Positions 37,358-45,586 of a stretch of DNA of 64,000 nt are shown piece after piece. The notes beneath the pieces are model-generated. The model made no database searches and was not told the DNA's origin. It worked only from the letters and a program-made list of their open reading frames with translations. The DNA lies in the NCBI RefSeq assembly GCF_022678485.1, contig NZ_JALBYP010000035.1, forward strand, positions 434,001 through 498,000, written 5' to 3'. A program made the position numbers and the translations under genes. The first letter of the stretch is position 1. Each line of letters opens with the position of its first letter. Origin of the DNA: Aliiroseovarius sediminis. GTDB taxonomy: Bacteria; Pseudomonadota; Alphaproteobacteria; Rhodobacterales; Rhodobacteraceae.

Positions 37358-38440
37358 TCAATTTCGGCCCCAATCCTTATCCTGCATTTCGCGCAAACGG
37401 CTGGCGGTGCGTTCAAATTCGAACGACCCTTCGCCTTCGACATACAACATCTCTGGTTCGGCAGCAGCGGATGCGATCAGCCTGACCTCAGCCTCGTAAA
37501 GCGCGTCGATCAGCGTCACGAACCGCTTTGCCTCGTTGAAGTTGGACCGGCTGAGGCGGGGGATATCCTCCAGCACCAACAGCTTCACTGCACTGGCAAT
37601 TGTAAGGTAATCGCCCGGCCCCAGCATCGCGCCGCACAGATCGTGGAATCCCGCCCGCGCGGCACCGTTGCGATAGGCGGGCAGAACCACGTCGCGCCCT
37701 TTCACGGTCAGGGTCAGCGGCGTCGCCTCGCCCCCCGTCAGATCGCGCCAGATCGCGTCGATGGCCTTGCGCGCTTCGGCCCCCGCGGGGGTGAAATAGA
37801 CCCGCTCGCCCGCCAGCCGATCCTGCCGGTAGTCGTTTGGGCTGACCAGTTCGTGCACGACCATCTGTTCCTTGATCAGCTCTATAAACGGTAGGAACAG
37901 CTGACGATTCAGCCCGTCCTTGTAAAGATCATCCGGTTGCCGGTTCGAGGTCGTCACCACCACCACGCCAGCATCAAACAGTTTTTCAAACAAGCGGCCG
38001 ACCAGCATCGCATCGGTAATGTCGGTGATCTGCATTTCGTCAAACGCAAACAGCTTCACGTCAGCCACGATCTTGTCGGCCACCGGGGTAAGCGGGTCAT
38101 CAACGCCGGTCTTGCGCGCTTGCGCCATGCCCTCGTGGACCTCTTGCATGAAGCCATGGAAATGGACGCGGCGCTTGGCAGGTGTCTCGAGGCTGTCGAC
38201 GAACAAATCCATCAGCATGGACTTGCCACGCCCCACACCACCCCACAGATACAGCCCTTGCGGCACATCCTCGGGTTTGGAATGAAACAACCCACCCAAG
38301 ATGCCGCGCTTGCGGGTGGGGGTAGCGTCCAAATGGGTGCGGATGTCTTCCAGAACGGGCAAGCAGGCCTCTTGCGCCGGGTCGCGTGTGATCTGCCCTT
38401 CTCGGACCAGATCGTCATAAATCTCGATCAAACTCGTCAT
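37358..38440 (-). CDS. zapE: AFG1/ZapE-family ATPase
   Basis: A 360-residue P-loop ATPase. Walker A is GGVGRGKS at residues 67-74, with LFAFDEMQITDITDAM as Walker B and VVTTSNRQPDDLYKDGL as sensor region. ZapE acts with the Z-ring under stress in E. coli; mitochondrial AFG1 handles misfolded inner-membrane proteins. The ATG at 38440 follows an in-frame TTG. In many alphaproteobacteria it is adjacent to mdh, which is not the case here. Confidence 0.9.
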   Translation of the reverse strand: MTSLIEIYDDLVREGQITRDPAQEACLPVLEDIRTHLDATPTRKRGILGGLFHSKPEDVPQGLYLWGGVGRGKSMLMDLFVDSLETPAKRRVHFHGFMQEVHEGMAQARKTGVDDPLTPVADKIVADVKLFAFDEMQITDITDAMLVGRLFEKLFDAGVVVVTTSNRQPDDLYKDGLNRQLFLPFIELIKEQMVVHELVSPNDYRQDRLAGERVYFTPAGAEARKAIDAIWRDLTGGEATPLTLTVKGRDVVLPAYRNGAARAGFHDLCGAMLGPGDYLTIASAVKLLVLEDIPRLSRSNFNEAKRFVTLIDALYEAEVRLIASAAAEPEMLYVEGEGSFEFERTASRLREMQDKDWGRN

Positions 38441-38450
38441 CAATTACACC

Positions 38451-38909
38451 TTAAACCGGTAGTGCGGTCGTCTTGAACACGGTGCGCAGCGCAAAACTGC
38501 TTTGCATCCCCTGCACGCCGGGCAATCGGGACAGGTATTGGCGGTGGATACGTGCAAAATCCTCGGTATCGCGCGCGACGACTTTCAGAATATAGTCCGC
38601 CGTCCCGGCCATCAGGTGACATTCCAGCACATCGGGGATCAGGGCTACCTCACGCTCAAACTTGTCCAACAAATCGTCGGCCTGACCTGACAACGTTATT
38701 TCGACGAAAATGGTGGATGGGCGCCCCATCTTACGGGCGTCCAGCAGGGCAACATAGTCGCGGATATAGCCTTCTGCCTCCAGCCTTTGCACACGGCGAT
38801 GGCAGGCGGAAGGGGATAGGTTGATCCGCTCGGACAGGTCCGAGTTTGACATCCGGCCCCTGCGTTGAAGCACACCAAGGATGCGGCGATCTATGCTGTC
38901 TAACTGCAT
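38451..38909 (-). CDS. Lrp/AsnC-family regulator, probably of ald
   Basis: A 152-residue regulator: helix-turn-helix in the first 60 residues (DRRILGVLQRRGRMSNSDL then SPSACHRRVQRLEAEG) and a RAM effector domain (VLECHLMAGTADYILKV). The ATG at 38909 gives the family start MQLDSIDRRIL; an upstream in-frame ATG at 38939 has no ribosome site. It is divergent from alanine dehydrogenase, the classic arrangement of an Ald regulator (BkdR/AldR type) that activates ald in the presence of alanine. Confidence 0.9.
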   Translation of the reverse strand: MQLDSIDRRILGVLQRRGRMSNSDLSERINLSPSACHRRVQRLEAEGYIRDYVALLDARKMGRPSTIFVEITLSGQADDLLDKFEREVALIPDVLECHLMAGTADYILKVVARDTEDFARIHRQYLSRLPGVQGMQSSFALRTVFKTTALPV

Positions 38910-38939
38910 ATCCTGTGAACTTTCTTGCGCGCCTATCAT

Positions 38940-39069
38940 AAATGTTGGTTCATTCTTCGAACACGTTTATCGCTTGCAACGAATCTTTTCAAAGCAATTG
39001 CGAAAAAATCCAACAGACTCGCCGCCTGACATATCGTAAAACCGACAACAGGGAAGAGGAGGAAACCCC
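38940..39069. promoter_or_regulatory. Divergent lrp/ald control region
   Basis: A 130-base (160 to the lrp ATG) A+T-rich region between the two divergent starts. It has a TTCGAA palindrome near 38957 and several A/T tracts spaced about a helical turn apart, as Lrp-type octamers prefer. AGGGAAGAGGAGG gives ald a strong ribosome site. No unambiguous -35/-10 pair was found. Confidence 0.45.
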
Positions 39070-40188
39070 ATGCTGATCGGATGTCCGAAAGAAATCAAAC
39101 CACAGGAATTTCGCGTTGGTCTGACACCTGCCGCAGCAGGCGAAGCGATTGCACGCGGTCACAGCGTTGTCATTCAGACCAACGCGGGCCTTGGCGCTGG
39201 CTTCACGGATGGCGATTACATCGCAGTGGGTGCCCAAGTTCTGGACACAGCCGAAGACGTGTTTACCAAAGCTGAAATGATCGTAAAAGTGAAAGAACCG
39301 CAAGCGGCAGAGCGCAAGATGTTGCGCGAGGGGCAGCTTCTATTTACCTATCTGCACCTTGCCCCAGATCGCGCACAGACCGAAGATCTGCTGGAAAGTG
39401 GCTGTACCGCCATCGCCTATGAGACCGTGACAGACCGCAAGGGTGGCTTGCCCCTGCTGGCCCCAATGTCCGAGGTCGCCGGTCGCCTGGCCCCGCAAAG
39501 CGGTTCATGGGCGTTGCAGAAGGCCAACGGCGGAAGCGGCGTGTTGATGGGCGGCGTGCCGGGCGTCCGTCCGGCCAACGTGGCCATTATCGGCGGCGGC
39601 GTCGTCGGAGCGGCTGCGGCGCGTGTGGCGGTTGGTATGGGGGCGAATGTCACCGTGCTTGACCGCTCCGTGCCGCGACTGTCGTATCTGGACGACGTGT
39701 TCATGGGGCGACTGACAACCCAGTATTCTGACGCGTCCGGGGTGGCGGAACTGTTGCCGCGCATGGATATGGTCATCGGTGCGGTTTTAATCCCCGGCGC
39801 GGCAGCCCCGAAGCTGATCAGCCGCGAACAATTATCATTGATGAAGCCCGGATCGGCGCTTGTTGACGTAGCCATTGACCAAGGCGGCTGTTTCGAGACA
39901 TCGCGCGCCACGACCCATGCCGAGCCGATCTACGACGTCGACAGCATCGTTCATTACTGCGTCGCCAACATGCCCGGCGCGGTTGCCCGGACCTCGACCA
40001 TCGCACTTGGCAACGCCACAATGCCTTTCGTATTGGCGCTGGCTGACAAGGGCTGGAAACAAGCCTGTGCGGATGACGAACATCTAATGTCTGGCTTGAA
40101 CGTCCATGCTGGAAAGCTGACCTATACCGCCGTGGGCGAGGCGCTTGGCATTAACACAATCACGCCGCAAGAGGCGCTGAGCATCTGA
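39070..40188 (+). CDS. ald: Alanine dehydrogenase
   Basis: A 372-residue NAD-dependent dehydrogenase that converts L-alanine to pyruvate and ammonia. The start MLIGCPKEIKPQEFRVGLTP, the substrate lysine region KVKEPQ (about 76-81), the Rossmann motif IIGGGVVGAAAA near 176 and DVAIDQGGCFETSR near 268 are all standard. Expected to be induced by alanine through the divergent Lrp-family protein. Confidence 0.95.
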   Translation: MLIGCPKEIKPQEFRVGLTPAAAGEAIARGHSVVIQTNAGLGAGFTDGDYIAVGAQVLDTAEDVFTKAEMIVKVKEPQAAERKMLREGQLLFTYLHLAPDRAQTEDLLESGCTAIAYETVTDRKGGLPLLAPMSEVAGRLAPQSGSWALQKANGGSGVLMGGVPGVRPANVAIIGGGVVGAAAARVAVGMGANVTVLDRSVPRLSYLDDVFMGRLTTQYSDASGVAELLPRMDMVIGAVLIPGAAAPKLISREQLSLMKPGSALVDVAIDQGGCFETSRATTHAEPIYDVDSIVHYCVANMPGAVARTSTIALGNATMPFVLALADKGWKQACADDEHLMSGLNVHAGKLTYTAVGEALGINTITPQEALSI

Positions 40189-40231
40189 AGCGACCCACCG
40201 GGAAAACCCTGCCAACCAGGGGTCCTTTGAC

Positions 40232-40672
40232 ATGACCATCCTGTGCTTGCACCGTCTTCATATGGTCACTCCTCCTCGACCCTTTGCAAGCACTGCTGTC
40301 GCCGAAAGGTTCGATGGTTTTCCGCCCGACACCCGGGCAGGGCTGCTGGAGCTGCGCGATCTGATCTTCGAAACTGCGGACGATTTACCAGCGGCAGGCC
40401 GCATCGAGGAAACGCTGAAATGGGGACAACCTGCTTATTTAACGCCCGACAGCCGTTCCGGCACGACAATCCGTCTGGGCATACCCAAGACAGGCGGCTT
40501 TGCTCTGTATGTGCATTGCCAAACCACTCTGTTGTCCGAGTTCCAAAGCTTATTTCCGGACAAATTCAAATACGAGGGCAACCGCGCCATTCACTTCACA
40601 CCCGGCCAGCCTCTGCCGTTTGAAAAATTGCGACTGCTAATCAAGAACGCGCTGACCTATCATTTGAAATGA
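40232..40672 (+). CDS. DUF1801-domain protein
   Basis: A 146-residue protein; an internal ATG at 40262 (giving 136 residues) is a reasonable alternative because the first ten residues look unconserved and the ribosome site is poor. The DUF1801/YdhG fold is indicated by LRDLIFETADDL, IEETLKWGQPAY and the end IKNALTYH. These iron-chaperone-like (frataxin-fold) proteins have no settled function. The tRNA-Met gene is convergent with it. Confidence 0.72.
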   Translation: MTILCLHRLHMVTPPRPFASTAVAERFDGFPPDTRAGLLELRDLIFETADDLPAAGRIEETLKWGQPAYLTPDSRSGTTIRLGIPKTGGFALYVHCQTTLLSEFQSLFPDKFKYEGNRAIHFTPGQPLPFEKLRLLIKNALTYHLK

Positions 40673-40685
40673 CACTAAGACGAAA

Positions 40686-40714
40686 GAAGCCTTGCGCGCG
40701 GCGTGGCCTTTTTT
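40686..40714 (+). terminator. Possible terminator after the DUF1801 gene
   Basis: GCC at 40689-40691 and GGC at 40705-40707 close a G+C-rich imperfect hairpin that is followed by six T. The inner pairing is irregular, so the strength is uncertain. Confidence 0.4.
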
Positions 40715-40739
40715 GTCGTCCTGTTCGAATGGCCGGATG

Positions 40740-40816
40740 TGGTAGCGTGGGGCGGACTTGAACCGCCGACCCCAGCATTATGAGTGCTGTGCTCTAACCA
40801 GCTGAGCTACCACGCC
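40740..40816 (-). tRNA. tRNA-Met (anticodon CAT)
   Basis: The minus strand folds into a full cloverleaf of 77 bases with an encoded CCA end. The acceptor stem has a G-U closing pair, the D arm is GCTC-AGCTGGTTA-GAGC, the anticodon stem CAGCA/TGCTG holds loop CTCATAA (anticodon CAT), and the T arm GGCGG/CCGCC holds TTCAAGT. The G1-U72 pair and lack of three G-C pairs at the anticodon stem base argue against initiator tRNA. An Ile2 tRNA with modified CAT cannot be fully excluded. Confidence 0.93.
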
Positions 40817-40959
40817 ATCTCACATCGAAGGCCCAGATATTCCGGCCCGCCCCCCGTGTCAAACGAAAAACACCGTTTTCTTCACGGCCGCAGGAAAAAG
40901 ACAAAGGAAAAAGGGCGCCGTATTTACACGGCACCCAACGAACGCAAGCTGCAGCGATG

Positions 40960-41388
40960 TTACTTCTGCAACGCGTCGCGTATTTCAGCCAAAAGCTCAA
41001 CCTCGGTCGGGCCTTTGGGTGCAACTTCGGGGGCCTCTTGTTCCCTTGCCACCGACTCTTTGGCCTTGTTGACAAAGCGCACCAGCATGAACACCACAAA
41101 GGCGATGATCAGGAAGTTAATGATGGCCATGACAAAGGAACCATAGGCAAAGACAGCGGCACCACCGTCACGCGCGGCTTCCAGCGATGCGCCTTGCGGT
41201 ACGGATCCTGACAAAACGGCGTACATATTGGTGAAATCAATCCCACCCGTAAACAGCCCGATAATCGGGTTAATCAAGTCGTCTACCATCGAACTGACGA
41301 TCGCCGTGAAAGCGGCACCAATAATGATACCAACGGCCATGTCCATGACATTGCCCTTGGCGATAAAATCTTTGAATTCTTGAAGCAT
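40960..41388 (-). CDS. mscL: Large-conductance mechanosensitive channel MscL
   Basis: A 142-residue channel. The start [24 protein letters not shown] (in two runs) is the amphipathic S1 helix and first pore-lining segment, and a second segment lies near residues 80-105. The C-terminal tail carries a charged bundle. It opens under hypo-osmotic tension. Ends about 140 bases from the tRNA gene. The tail is acidic and Pro-containing, a common variation. Confidence 0.95.
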   Translation of the reverse strand: MLQEFKDFIAKGNVMDMAVGIIIGAAFTAIVSSMVDDLINPIIGLFTGGIDFTNMYAVLSGSVPQGASLEAARDGGAAVFAYGSFVMAIINFLIIAFVVFMLVRFVNKAKESVAREQEAPEVAPKGPTEVELLAEIRDALQK

Positions 41389-41522
41389 ACTGTCCTCGCT
41401 AGGCCTTAATCACCGATGTAATTTCATCGGCTTGGTTAAAGCGTAGCGGAAAAGTCGGGTGCGCGCCTACTGTTTCGCGGGGAAAAACAATAAGCGCGTC
41501 CCCATCAATGGCTGAAACAAGT

Positions 41523-41972
41523 TCAACGCCCCAAGCTGCCGGTCAAAACATAGCGCAAGATCTCGACCACCTGATGTGGTTCGCGCGCGACGGCAAGGGC
41601 GGCGGCATCAACCTCTTTCAGCGGATGGTCATGTTCGGGCTGCTGCAAAACGATCAGGGATTTGCCTTTCGCGGCAGCATATCCGGCATCGAACGCGGCG
41701 TTCCACTGGCGGTATTTCTCGCCAAAACGCACGACGACCACATCAGAATCTTCAATGGCCTTGCGGGTGCGAATTGCATTGATCATCGCGCCCTTGTGGT
41801 CATGCCAATACTTGTTGTCCTCGGCCCCAAGAATGGCGACACCACAATCATCGGACGCATCGTGATCGGTTACAGGGGCCGAAAACGTCACATCCAGCCC
41901 CTTGGCACCGTCAATGATCTGTTCACGCCAATCGGTGTGGATTTCGCCGGACAGGTATACGTTCAGGGTCAT
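41523..41972 (-). CDS. YtoQ-family protein
   Basis: A 149-residue protein with the nucleoside deoxyribosyltransferase-like fold of YtoQ: NVYLSGEIHTDWREQI at the start, DHDASDDCGVAILG, SDVVVVRFGEKYRQWNAAFDAGYA and a final helix. A GGAGGAATGAT sequence precedes the ATG. The function is not established. It is followed by nothing for 130 bases toward mscL and lies 50 bases after pheT, so it may share the pheT transcript. Confidence 0.85.
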   Translation of the reverse strand: MTLNVYLSGEIHTDWREQIIDGAKGLDVTFSAPVTDHDASDDCGVAILGAEDNKYWHDHKGAMINAIRTRKAIEDSDVVVVRFGEKYRQWNAAFDAGYAAAKGKSLIVLQQPEHDHPLKEVDAAALAVAREPHQVVEILRYVLTGSLGR

Positions 41973-42022
41973 ATCATTCCTCCAGTTATGGCGCGCGGCA
42001 CTGCTGCGCCGTGCGTATCAGT

Positions 42023-44419
42023 TCAGCCACGCAGCGCACCGCCGGTGGCTTTCGCGACCTTTTCGACGATCTTGGCACTGACCGCGTCGATCTCTTTGTC
42101 GGTCAAGGTCGCGTCACGCGGTTGCAGGCGCACGGTGATGGCGAGGGATTTCTTGCCCTCGCCCAGCGAGCCGCCGATGAATTCGTCAAAGACGTTTACG
42201 TTAACGATCAGCGCCTTGTCAGCACCCGCGGCGGCATTGACCAGATTGATCGCTTCCACATCGGCATCCACCACGAAGGCAAAGTCACGTTCTACGGGTT
42301 GCAAGTCGCTCGCACCCAATGCCGCACGACCGGTGCCTTTGGCTTTCGGGAATGGCACTTTGGCCAGATGCACGGCAAAGGCCACGACCGGGCCTTTCAC
42401 GTCCATCTCGGCAATCGCTTTGGGGTGCAGTTCACCAAACGCGCCGAGGATGTTCTTCGGCCCCAGACCCAGCTTGGCGGACCGGCCCGGATGCCACCAC
42501 GCGTTCATATCGCGCACGAAGGTCAGCTTGGCGGGCGCGCCGATGGCGTTCAACACCGCCTCGACATCCGCTTTCGCGTCATAGGTATCGACCGGGCGGC
42601 GCGCGCCGAAACGGTCGCGCGGGCCGGTGTGGCCAACCAGAATGCCGGTGACCATCTGTTCGTATTCCTCTGGCTCGCCGCCGTGGAACACAGGGCCAAC
42701 CTCGAACAGCGCCAGATCCATGAAACCACGCGCCTGATTGCGGGCGGCGGCTTGCAGCAGACCGGGCAGAAGGGATGGGCGCATATGGCTCATTTCCGAC
42801 GAGATCGGGTTTTGCAGTTGCGTCACATCCGCCCCGCCGCCGAACCGCTTGGCGCTATCGGCGTCAATGAAGCTGTAGGTCACACATTCGTTGTAGCCCA
42901 GCGCTGCCACGGTGCGGCGCGCCATGCCTTCGCGTTTCTGCAGCGGCGTCAGGATCGCCTTGGGCACACCCAGATGAGTGCGCGGCAGCGGCTTGCCGAC
43001 CAGCTTGGTCAGGCTTGCCACCCGTGCGACCTCTTCCACCAGATCGGCCGAGCCCTGCACGTCGGGGCGCCAGCTTGGCACGTGGGCCATGCCGTCCTTG
43101 ATGGTGAAGCCCAGCGCGGTCAGCGTCTTGCGCTGTTCATCCGCCGGAATGTCCATGCCGACAAGAGATTGAATACGGTCCGTGTCCAGTTTGAAGGCGC
43201 GGTCCTTGTCTGGCACCGCACCGGCTGTCACAACGTCCGACGGCTCGCCCCCGCACAGATCAAGGATCATCTGCGTCGCGGCTTCAATCGCGGGCGCGTT
43301 ATACGCCGGGTCAATGCCGCGTTCATTGCGATAGCGCGCGTCGGAGTTGATTTTCAGCGCGCGACCGGTGCGGGCAATCTGTTTCGTGTCCCAGAACGCG
43401 GCCTCAAGAAATACGTTGGTGGTGTCAATGGTCGCACCGGTGGGCAAGCCACCCATGATGCCGCCGATGGACTCCACGCCTTCATCGTCCGAGATCACGA
43501 CCATGCCGGACGCGAAGGTATATTCCTTCTCGTCCAGCCCCGTCAATGTCTCGCCCCCCGTGGCGCGGTGCACGCGCAGGTCGCCTTTGACCTTGTCGGC
43601 GTCAAACACGTGCAGCGGACGGTTCATGTCATAGGTGAAGAAGTTGGTGATATCGACAAGGGCCGAAATCGGGCGCAGCCCAATCGCGCGCAGCCGCGCT
43701 TGCAACCACGCAGGGCTGGGGCCGTTCTTCACACCCTTGATCAGACGGCCCATGAACAGCGGGTTCGCGTCCTTGGTGTCATCATCAATCGTCACGTTGA
43801 TCGGGCTGGGACCATTGCCGGGAACCTTGTTTTCCTTCAGCGGCTTCAGCGTGCCCAGACCCCGGGCCGCCAAGTCACGCGCAACGCCGCGTACGCCCAG
43901 CGCGTCGGGGCGGTTGGGCGTGATGGCGATCTCGATCACCGGATCGACGCGTGAGGGGTCGTTGGCGGCGAGCCAGTCGACGAAACGCTCGCCCACTTCG
44001 CCCGAGGGCAGCTCGATGATGCCGTCATGTTCGTTCGACAATTCCAACTCGCGTTCCGACGCCATCATGCCGTGGCTTTCGACACCGCGGATTTTGCCGA
44101 CGGACAGGGTCACGTCGATGCCGGGTACATAATCGCCGGGTTTGGCGAGGACCACGGTGATGCCTTCGCGCGCATTGGGCGCGCCGCACACGATCTGCAC
44201 GTCACCTTCGTTGGTTTCCACCATGCAGACCTTCAGACGGTCCGCGTCGGGGTGTTTTTCAGCCGATTTGACCTTGGCGAGCGTGAACGCGCCCAGACGG
44301 TCCAAGGGGTTGTAGATGCCTTCAACCTCCAGCCCCAGATCGGTGCAGGCGTCCGCTATGTCATCGACCGAGGCTGTGGTGTCGAGGTGATCTTTCAGCC
44401 AGGAGAGTGTGAATTTCAT
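42023..44419 (-). CDS. pheT: Phenylalanine-tRNA ligase beta subunit
   Basis: A 798-residue subunit of the alpha2-beta2 enzyme. The domain order is normal: N-terminal domain, tRNA-binding EMAP-like domain (residues 40-150), B3/B4 editing domain (about 210-385), B5 near 400-470, catalytic-like core, and the C-terminal FDX-ACB anticodon-binding domain ending LTDKEIDAVSAKIVEKV. The ATG at 44419 begins MKFTLSWLKDHLDTTASVDD. Its first 28 codons are repeated 450 bases upstream. The start overlaps the ASCH gene end by four bases (ATGA). Confidence 0.96.
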   Translation of the reverse strand: MKFTLSWLKDHLDTTASVDDIADACTDLGLEVEGIYNPLDRLGAFTLAKVKSAEKHPDADRLKVCMVETNEGDVQIVCGAPNAREGITVVLAKPGDYVPGIDVTLSVGKIRGVESHGMMASERELELSNEHDGIIELPSGEVGERFVDWLAANDPSRVDPVIEIAITPNRPDALGVRGVARDLAARGLGTLKPLKENKVPGNGPSPINVTIDDDTKDANPLFMGRLIKGVKNGPSPAWLQARLRAIGLRPISALVDITNFFTYDMNRPLHVFDADKVKGDLRVHRATGGETLTGLDEKEYTFASGMVVISDDEGVESIGGIMGGLPTGATIDTTNVFLEAAFWDTKQIARTGRALKINSDARYRNERGIDPAYNAPAIEAATQMILDLCGGEPSDVVTAGAVPDKDRAFKLDTDRIQSLVGMDIPADEQRKTLTALGFTIKDGMAHVPSWRPDVQGSADLVEEVARVASLTKLVGKPLPRTHLGVPKAILTPLQKREGMARRTVAALGYNECVTYSFIDADSAKRFGGGADVTQLQNPISSEMSHMRPSLLPGLLQAAARNQARGFMDLALFEVGPVFHGGEPEEYEQMVTGILVGHTGPRDRFGARRPVDTYDAKADVEAVLNAIGAPAKLTFVRDMNAWWHPGRSAKLGLGPKNILGAFGELHPKAIAEMDVKGPVVAFAVHLAKVPFPKAKGTGRAALGASDLQPVERDFAFVVDADVEAINLVNAAAGADKALIVNVNVFDEFIGGSLGEGKKSLAITVRLQPRDATLTDKEIDAVSAKIVEKVAKATGGALRG

Positions 44420-44862
44420 GTCTTGTCCTCTGTCTGCATCGCCGGACGGCTTGCCAAATCTTCAACCACTTCGAATTTTTCAAAAAGCAACATCATCTCG
44501 GGATCAAACCCGCCGTTGCGTTCGAAAAAGGCCTTGTGGCCGCGCTGCCAGCCTTCCAGCGTTTCGCCCTCGGCATGGGCCAATTCCTCGGTAACATCGC
44601 AAAACCGGACCTGTTCGACCGACTTGGTGCGGATCACCAGCGCTGGCGTGCCGTCCCAATTGGCCGCGATATCGCAGCGCCCAACCTGAGGCATGGATTC
44701 CGGGTCATCCGCAAAGTCAAGCAACGCGCCAGAGGTCGCATGCTTCTGCCCCGCCCGCACCCGCTTGATCAACTTGGCCGACAGCTTAGCGCTGTCGCCA
44801 AACTTGAAGGTTCCGGCGCCGGGATAGGTAACTTGCAGGTCTTCGATGTCGTCGTCGCTCAT
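44416..44862 (-). CDS. ASCH-domain protein
   Basis: A 148-residue protein of the ASCH (PUA-like) superfamily: YPGAGTFKFGDSAKLSAKL near the start, VRAGQKHATSG, GRCDIAANWDGTPALVIRT and the C-terminal HAEGETLEGWQRGHKAFF. ASCH proteins bind RNA or have small-molecule activities; the family function is open, one member is a N4-acetylcytidine amidohydrolase. Its ATG overlaps the stop of the pheT fragment and its stop overlaps pheT, so translation is coupled through the unit. Confidence 0.8.
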   Translation of the reverse strand: MSDDDIEDLQVTYPGAGTFKFGDSAKLSAKLIKRVRAGQKHATSGALLDFADDPESMPQVGRCDIAANWDGTPALVIRTKSVEQVRFCDVTEELAHAEGETLEGWQRGHKAFFERNGGFDPEMMLLFEKFEVVEDLASRPAMQTEDKT

Positions 44863-44957
44863 TGGGAAAGCTCCAGATCGGTGCGGGCCTTGGCGATGTC
44901 GTCCACTGAGACCGTGGTGTCGAGGTGATCTTTCAGCCAGGAGATGGTGAATTTCAT
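44859..44957 (-). pseudogene. Truncated 5' copy of pheT (32 codons)
   Basis: Begins with ATG at 44957 and reads MKFTISWLKDHLDTTVSVDD, then IAKARTDLELSQ and a TGA at 44859-44861 that overlaps the ASCH start (ATGA). Over 85 bases (44873-44957 against 44335-44419) I count 73 identities with the true pheT 5' end, and no gap. The similarity begins at the ATG and stops near codon 28-29. The five amino-acid differences and the mostly silent remainder show divergence rather than a recent copy. Not present in longer-ORF annotations because of its size. It may still be translated as a short coupling peptide. Confidence 0.85.
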
Positions 44958-45586
44958 TTTACTACATCCTTGAGGCTGGAATTTTTCAGTCCGCGAAAAG
45001 AAAACACGATTGCTAGCTCCATCAGTAGCCAAACCAAAACAAGTGACAACACACTTGCAGATATAGGTGACAGCTTTAACAAGACGTCGTTTCTCTGACT
45101 TCCATGACTATCGACCGTTCGCACCGGGCGCCCCCCTTCATGGACACGAACCAAGTCGATACCGATTTTACTTGCTATAGAGAAGCCTATGCTCTGCTTG
45201 GGAAGTAAGGGGGCGATTAAATAGCCCGGCCAATCATCCCCTCCTCGTTCTTTGTAGTAAACTGGCGTATCGGGGTAAACAAGTGCGACGTCATCATCCA
45301 CGAGAATCGCGTAATCGATAACCACGTCTGCCGGATCCAGACTATGGTTGAATAGCAGCTCGATCTCTTCAGTTGGTCGTCTGCCTTCGTTTGAAATCGA
45401 TAGTTCGATCTTACCTACGCGCGAATAACCGAAGCTTTGGTCATTCATCTCTCTCTCCACATGGACTTTCAAGTCTGACCCAAATGGATGATTGATCGGT
45501 AGAAACGGTTCAGCCAGATATCCAATGAAGGCCGCAACAATGCTACACAGTATCGCAACCGAGATACGTGACATTTCTCTTTTCAT
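44954..45586 (-). CDS. Hypothetical two-anchor membrane protein inserted after pheS
   Basis: A 210-residue protein with a membrane segment at residues 7-25, about 140 residues of extracytoplasmic beta-rich sequence (KIELSISNEGRRPTEEI, an immunoglobulin-like look), a second segment near 177-200, and a short basic tail. I do not recognise a family. The start overlaps the pheS stop (TAATG) and the stop overlaps the pheT fragment's start (ATGA). The A+T content is visibly higher than in pheS or pheT, suggesting recent acquisition. Confidence 0.7.
   Translation of the reverse strand: MKREMSRISVAILCSIVAAFIGYLAEPFLPINHPFGSDLKVHVEREMNDQSFGYSRVGKIELSISNEGRRPTEEIELLFNHSLDPADVVIDYAILVDDDVALVYPDTPVYYKERGGDDWPGYLIAPLLPKQSIGFSIASKIGIDLVRVHEGGRPVRTVDSHGSQRNDVLLKLSPISASVLSLVLVWLLMELAIVFSFRGLKNSSLKDVVK

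Noticed and set aside
40740-40816. tRNA-Met as a possible integration site
   Set aside because: No integrase gene and no repeat of the tRNA 3' end were seen nearby; the flanks are ordinary conserved genes.
42011-43954. A 647-residue open frame on the plus strand
   Set aside because: It lies entirely antisense to pheT and has the His/Arg/Gly-rich composition of a high-GC shadow frame; pheT is certain.
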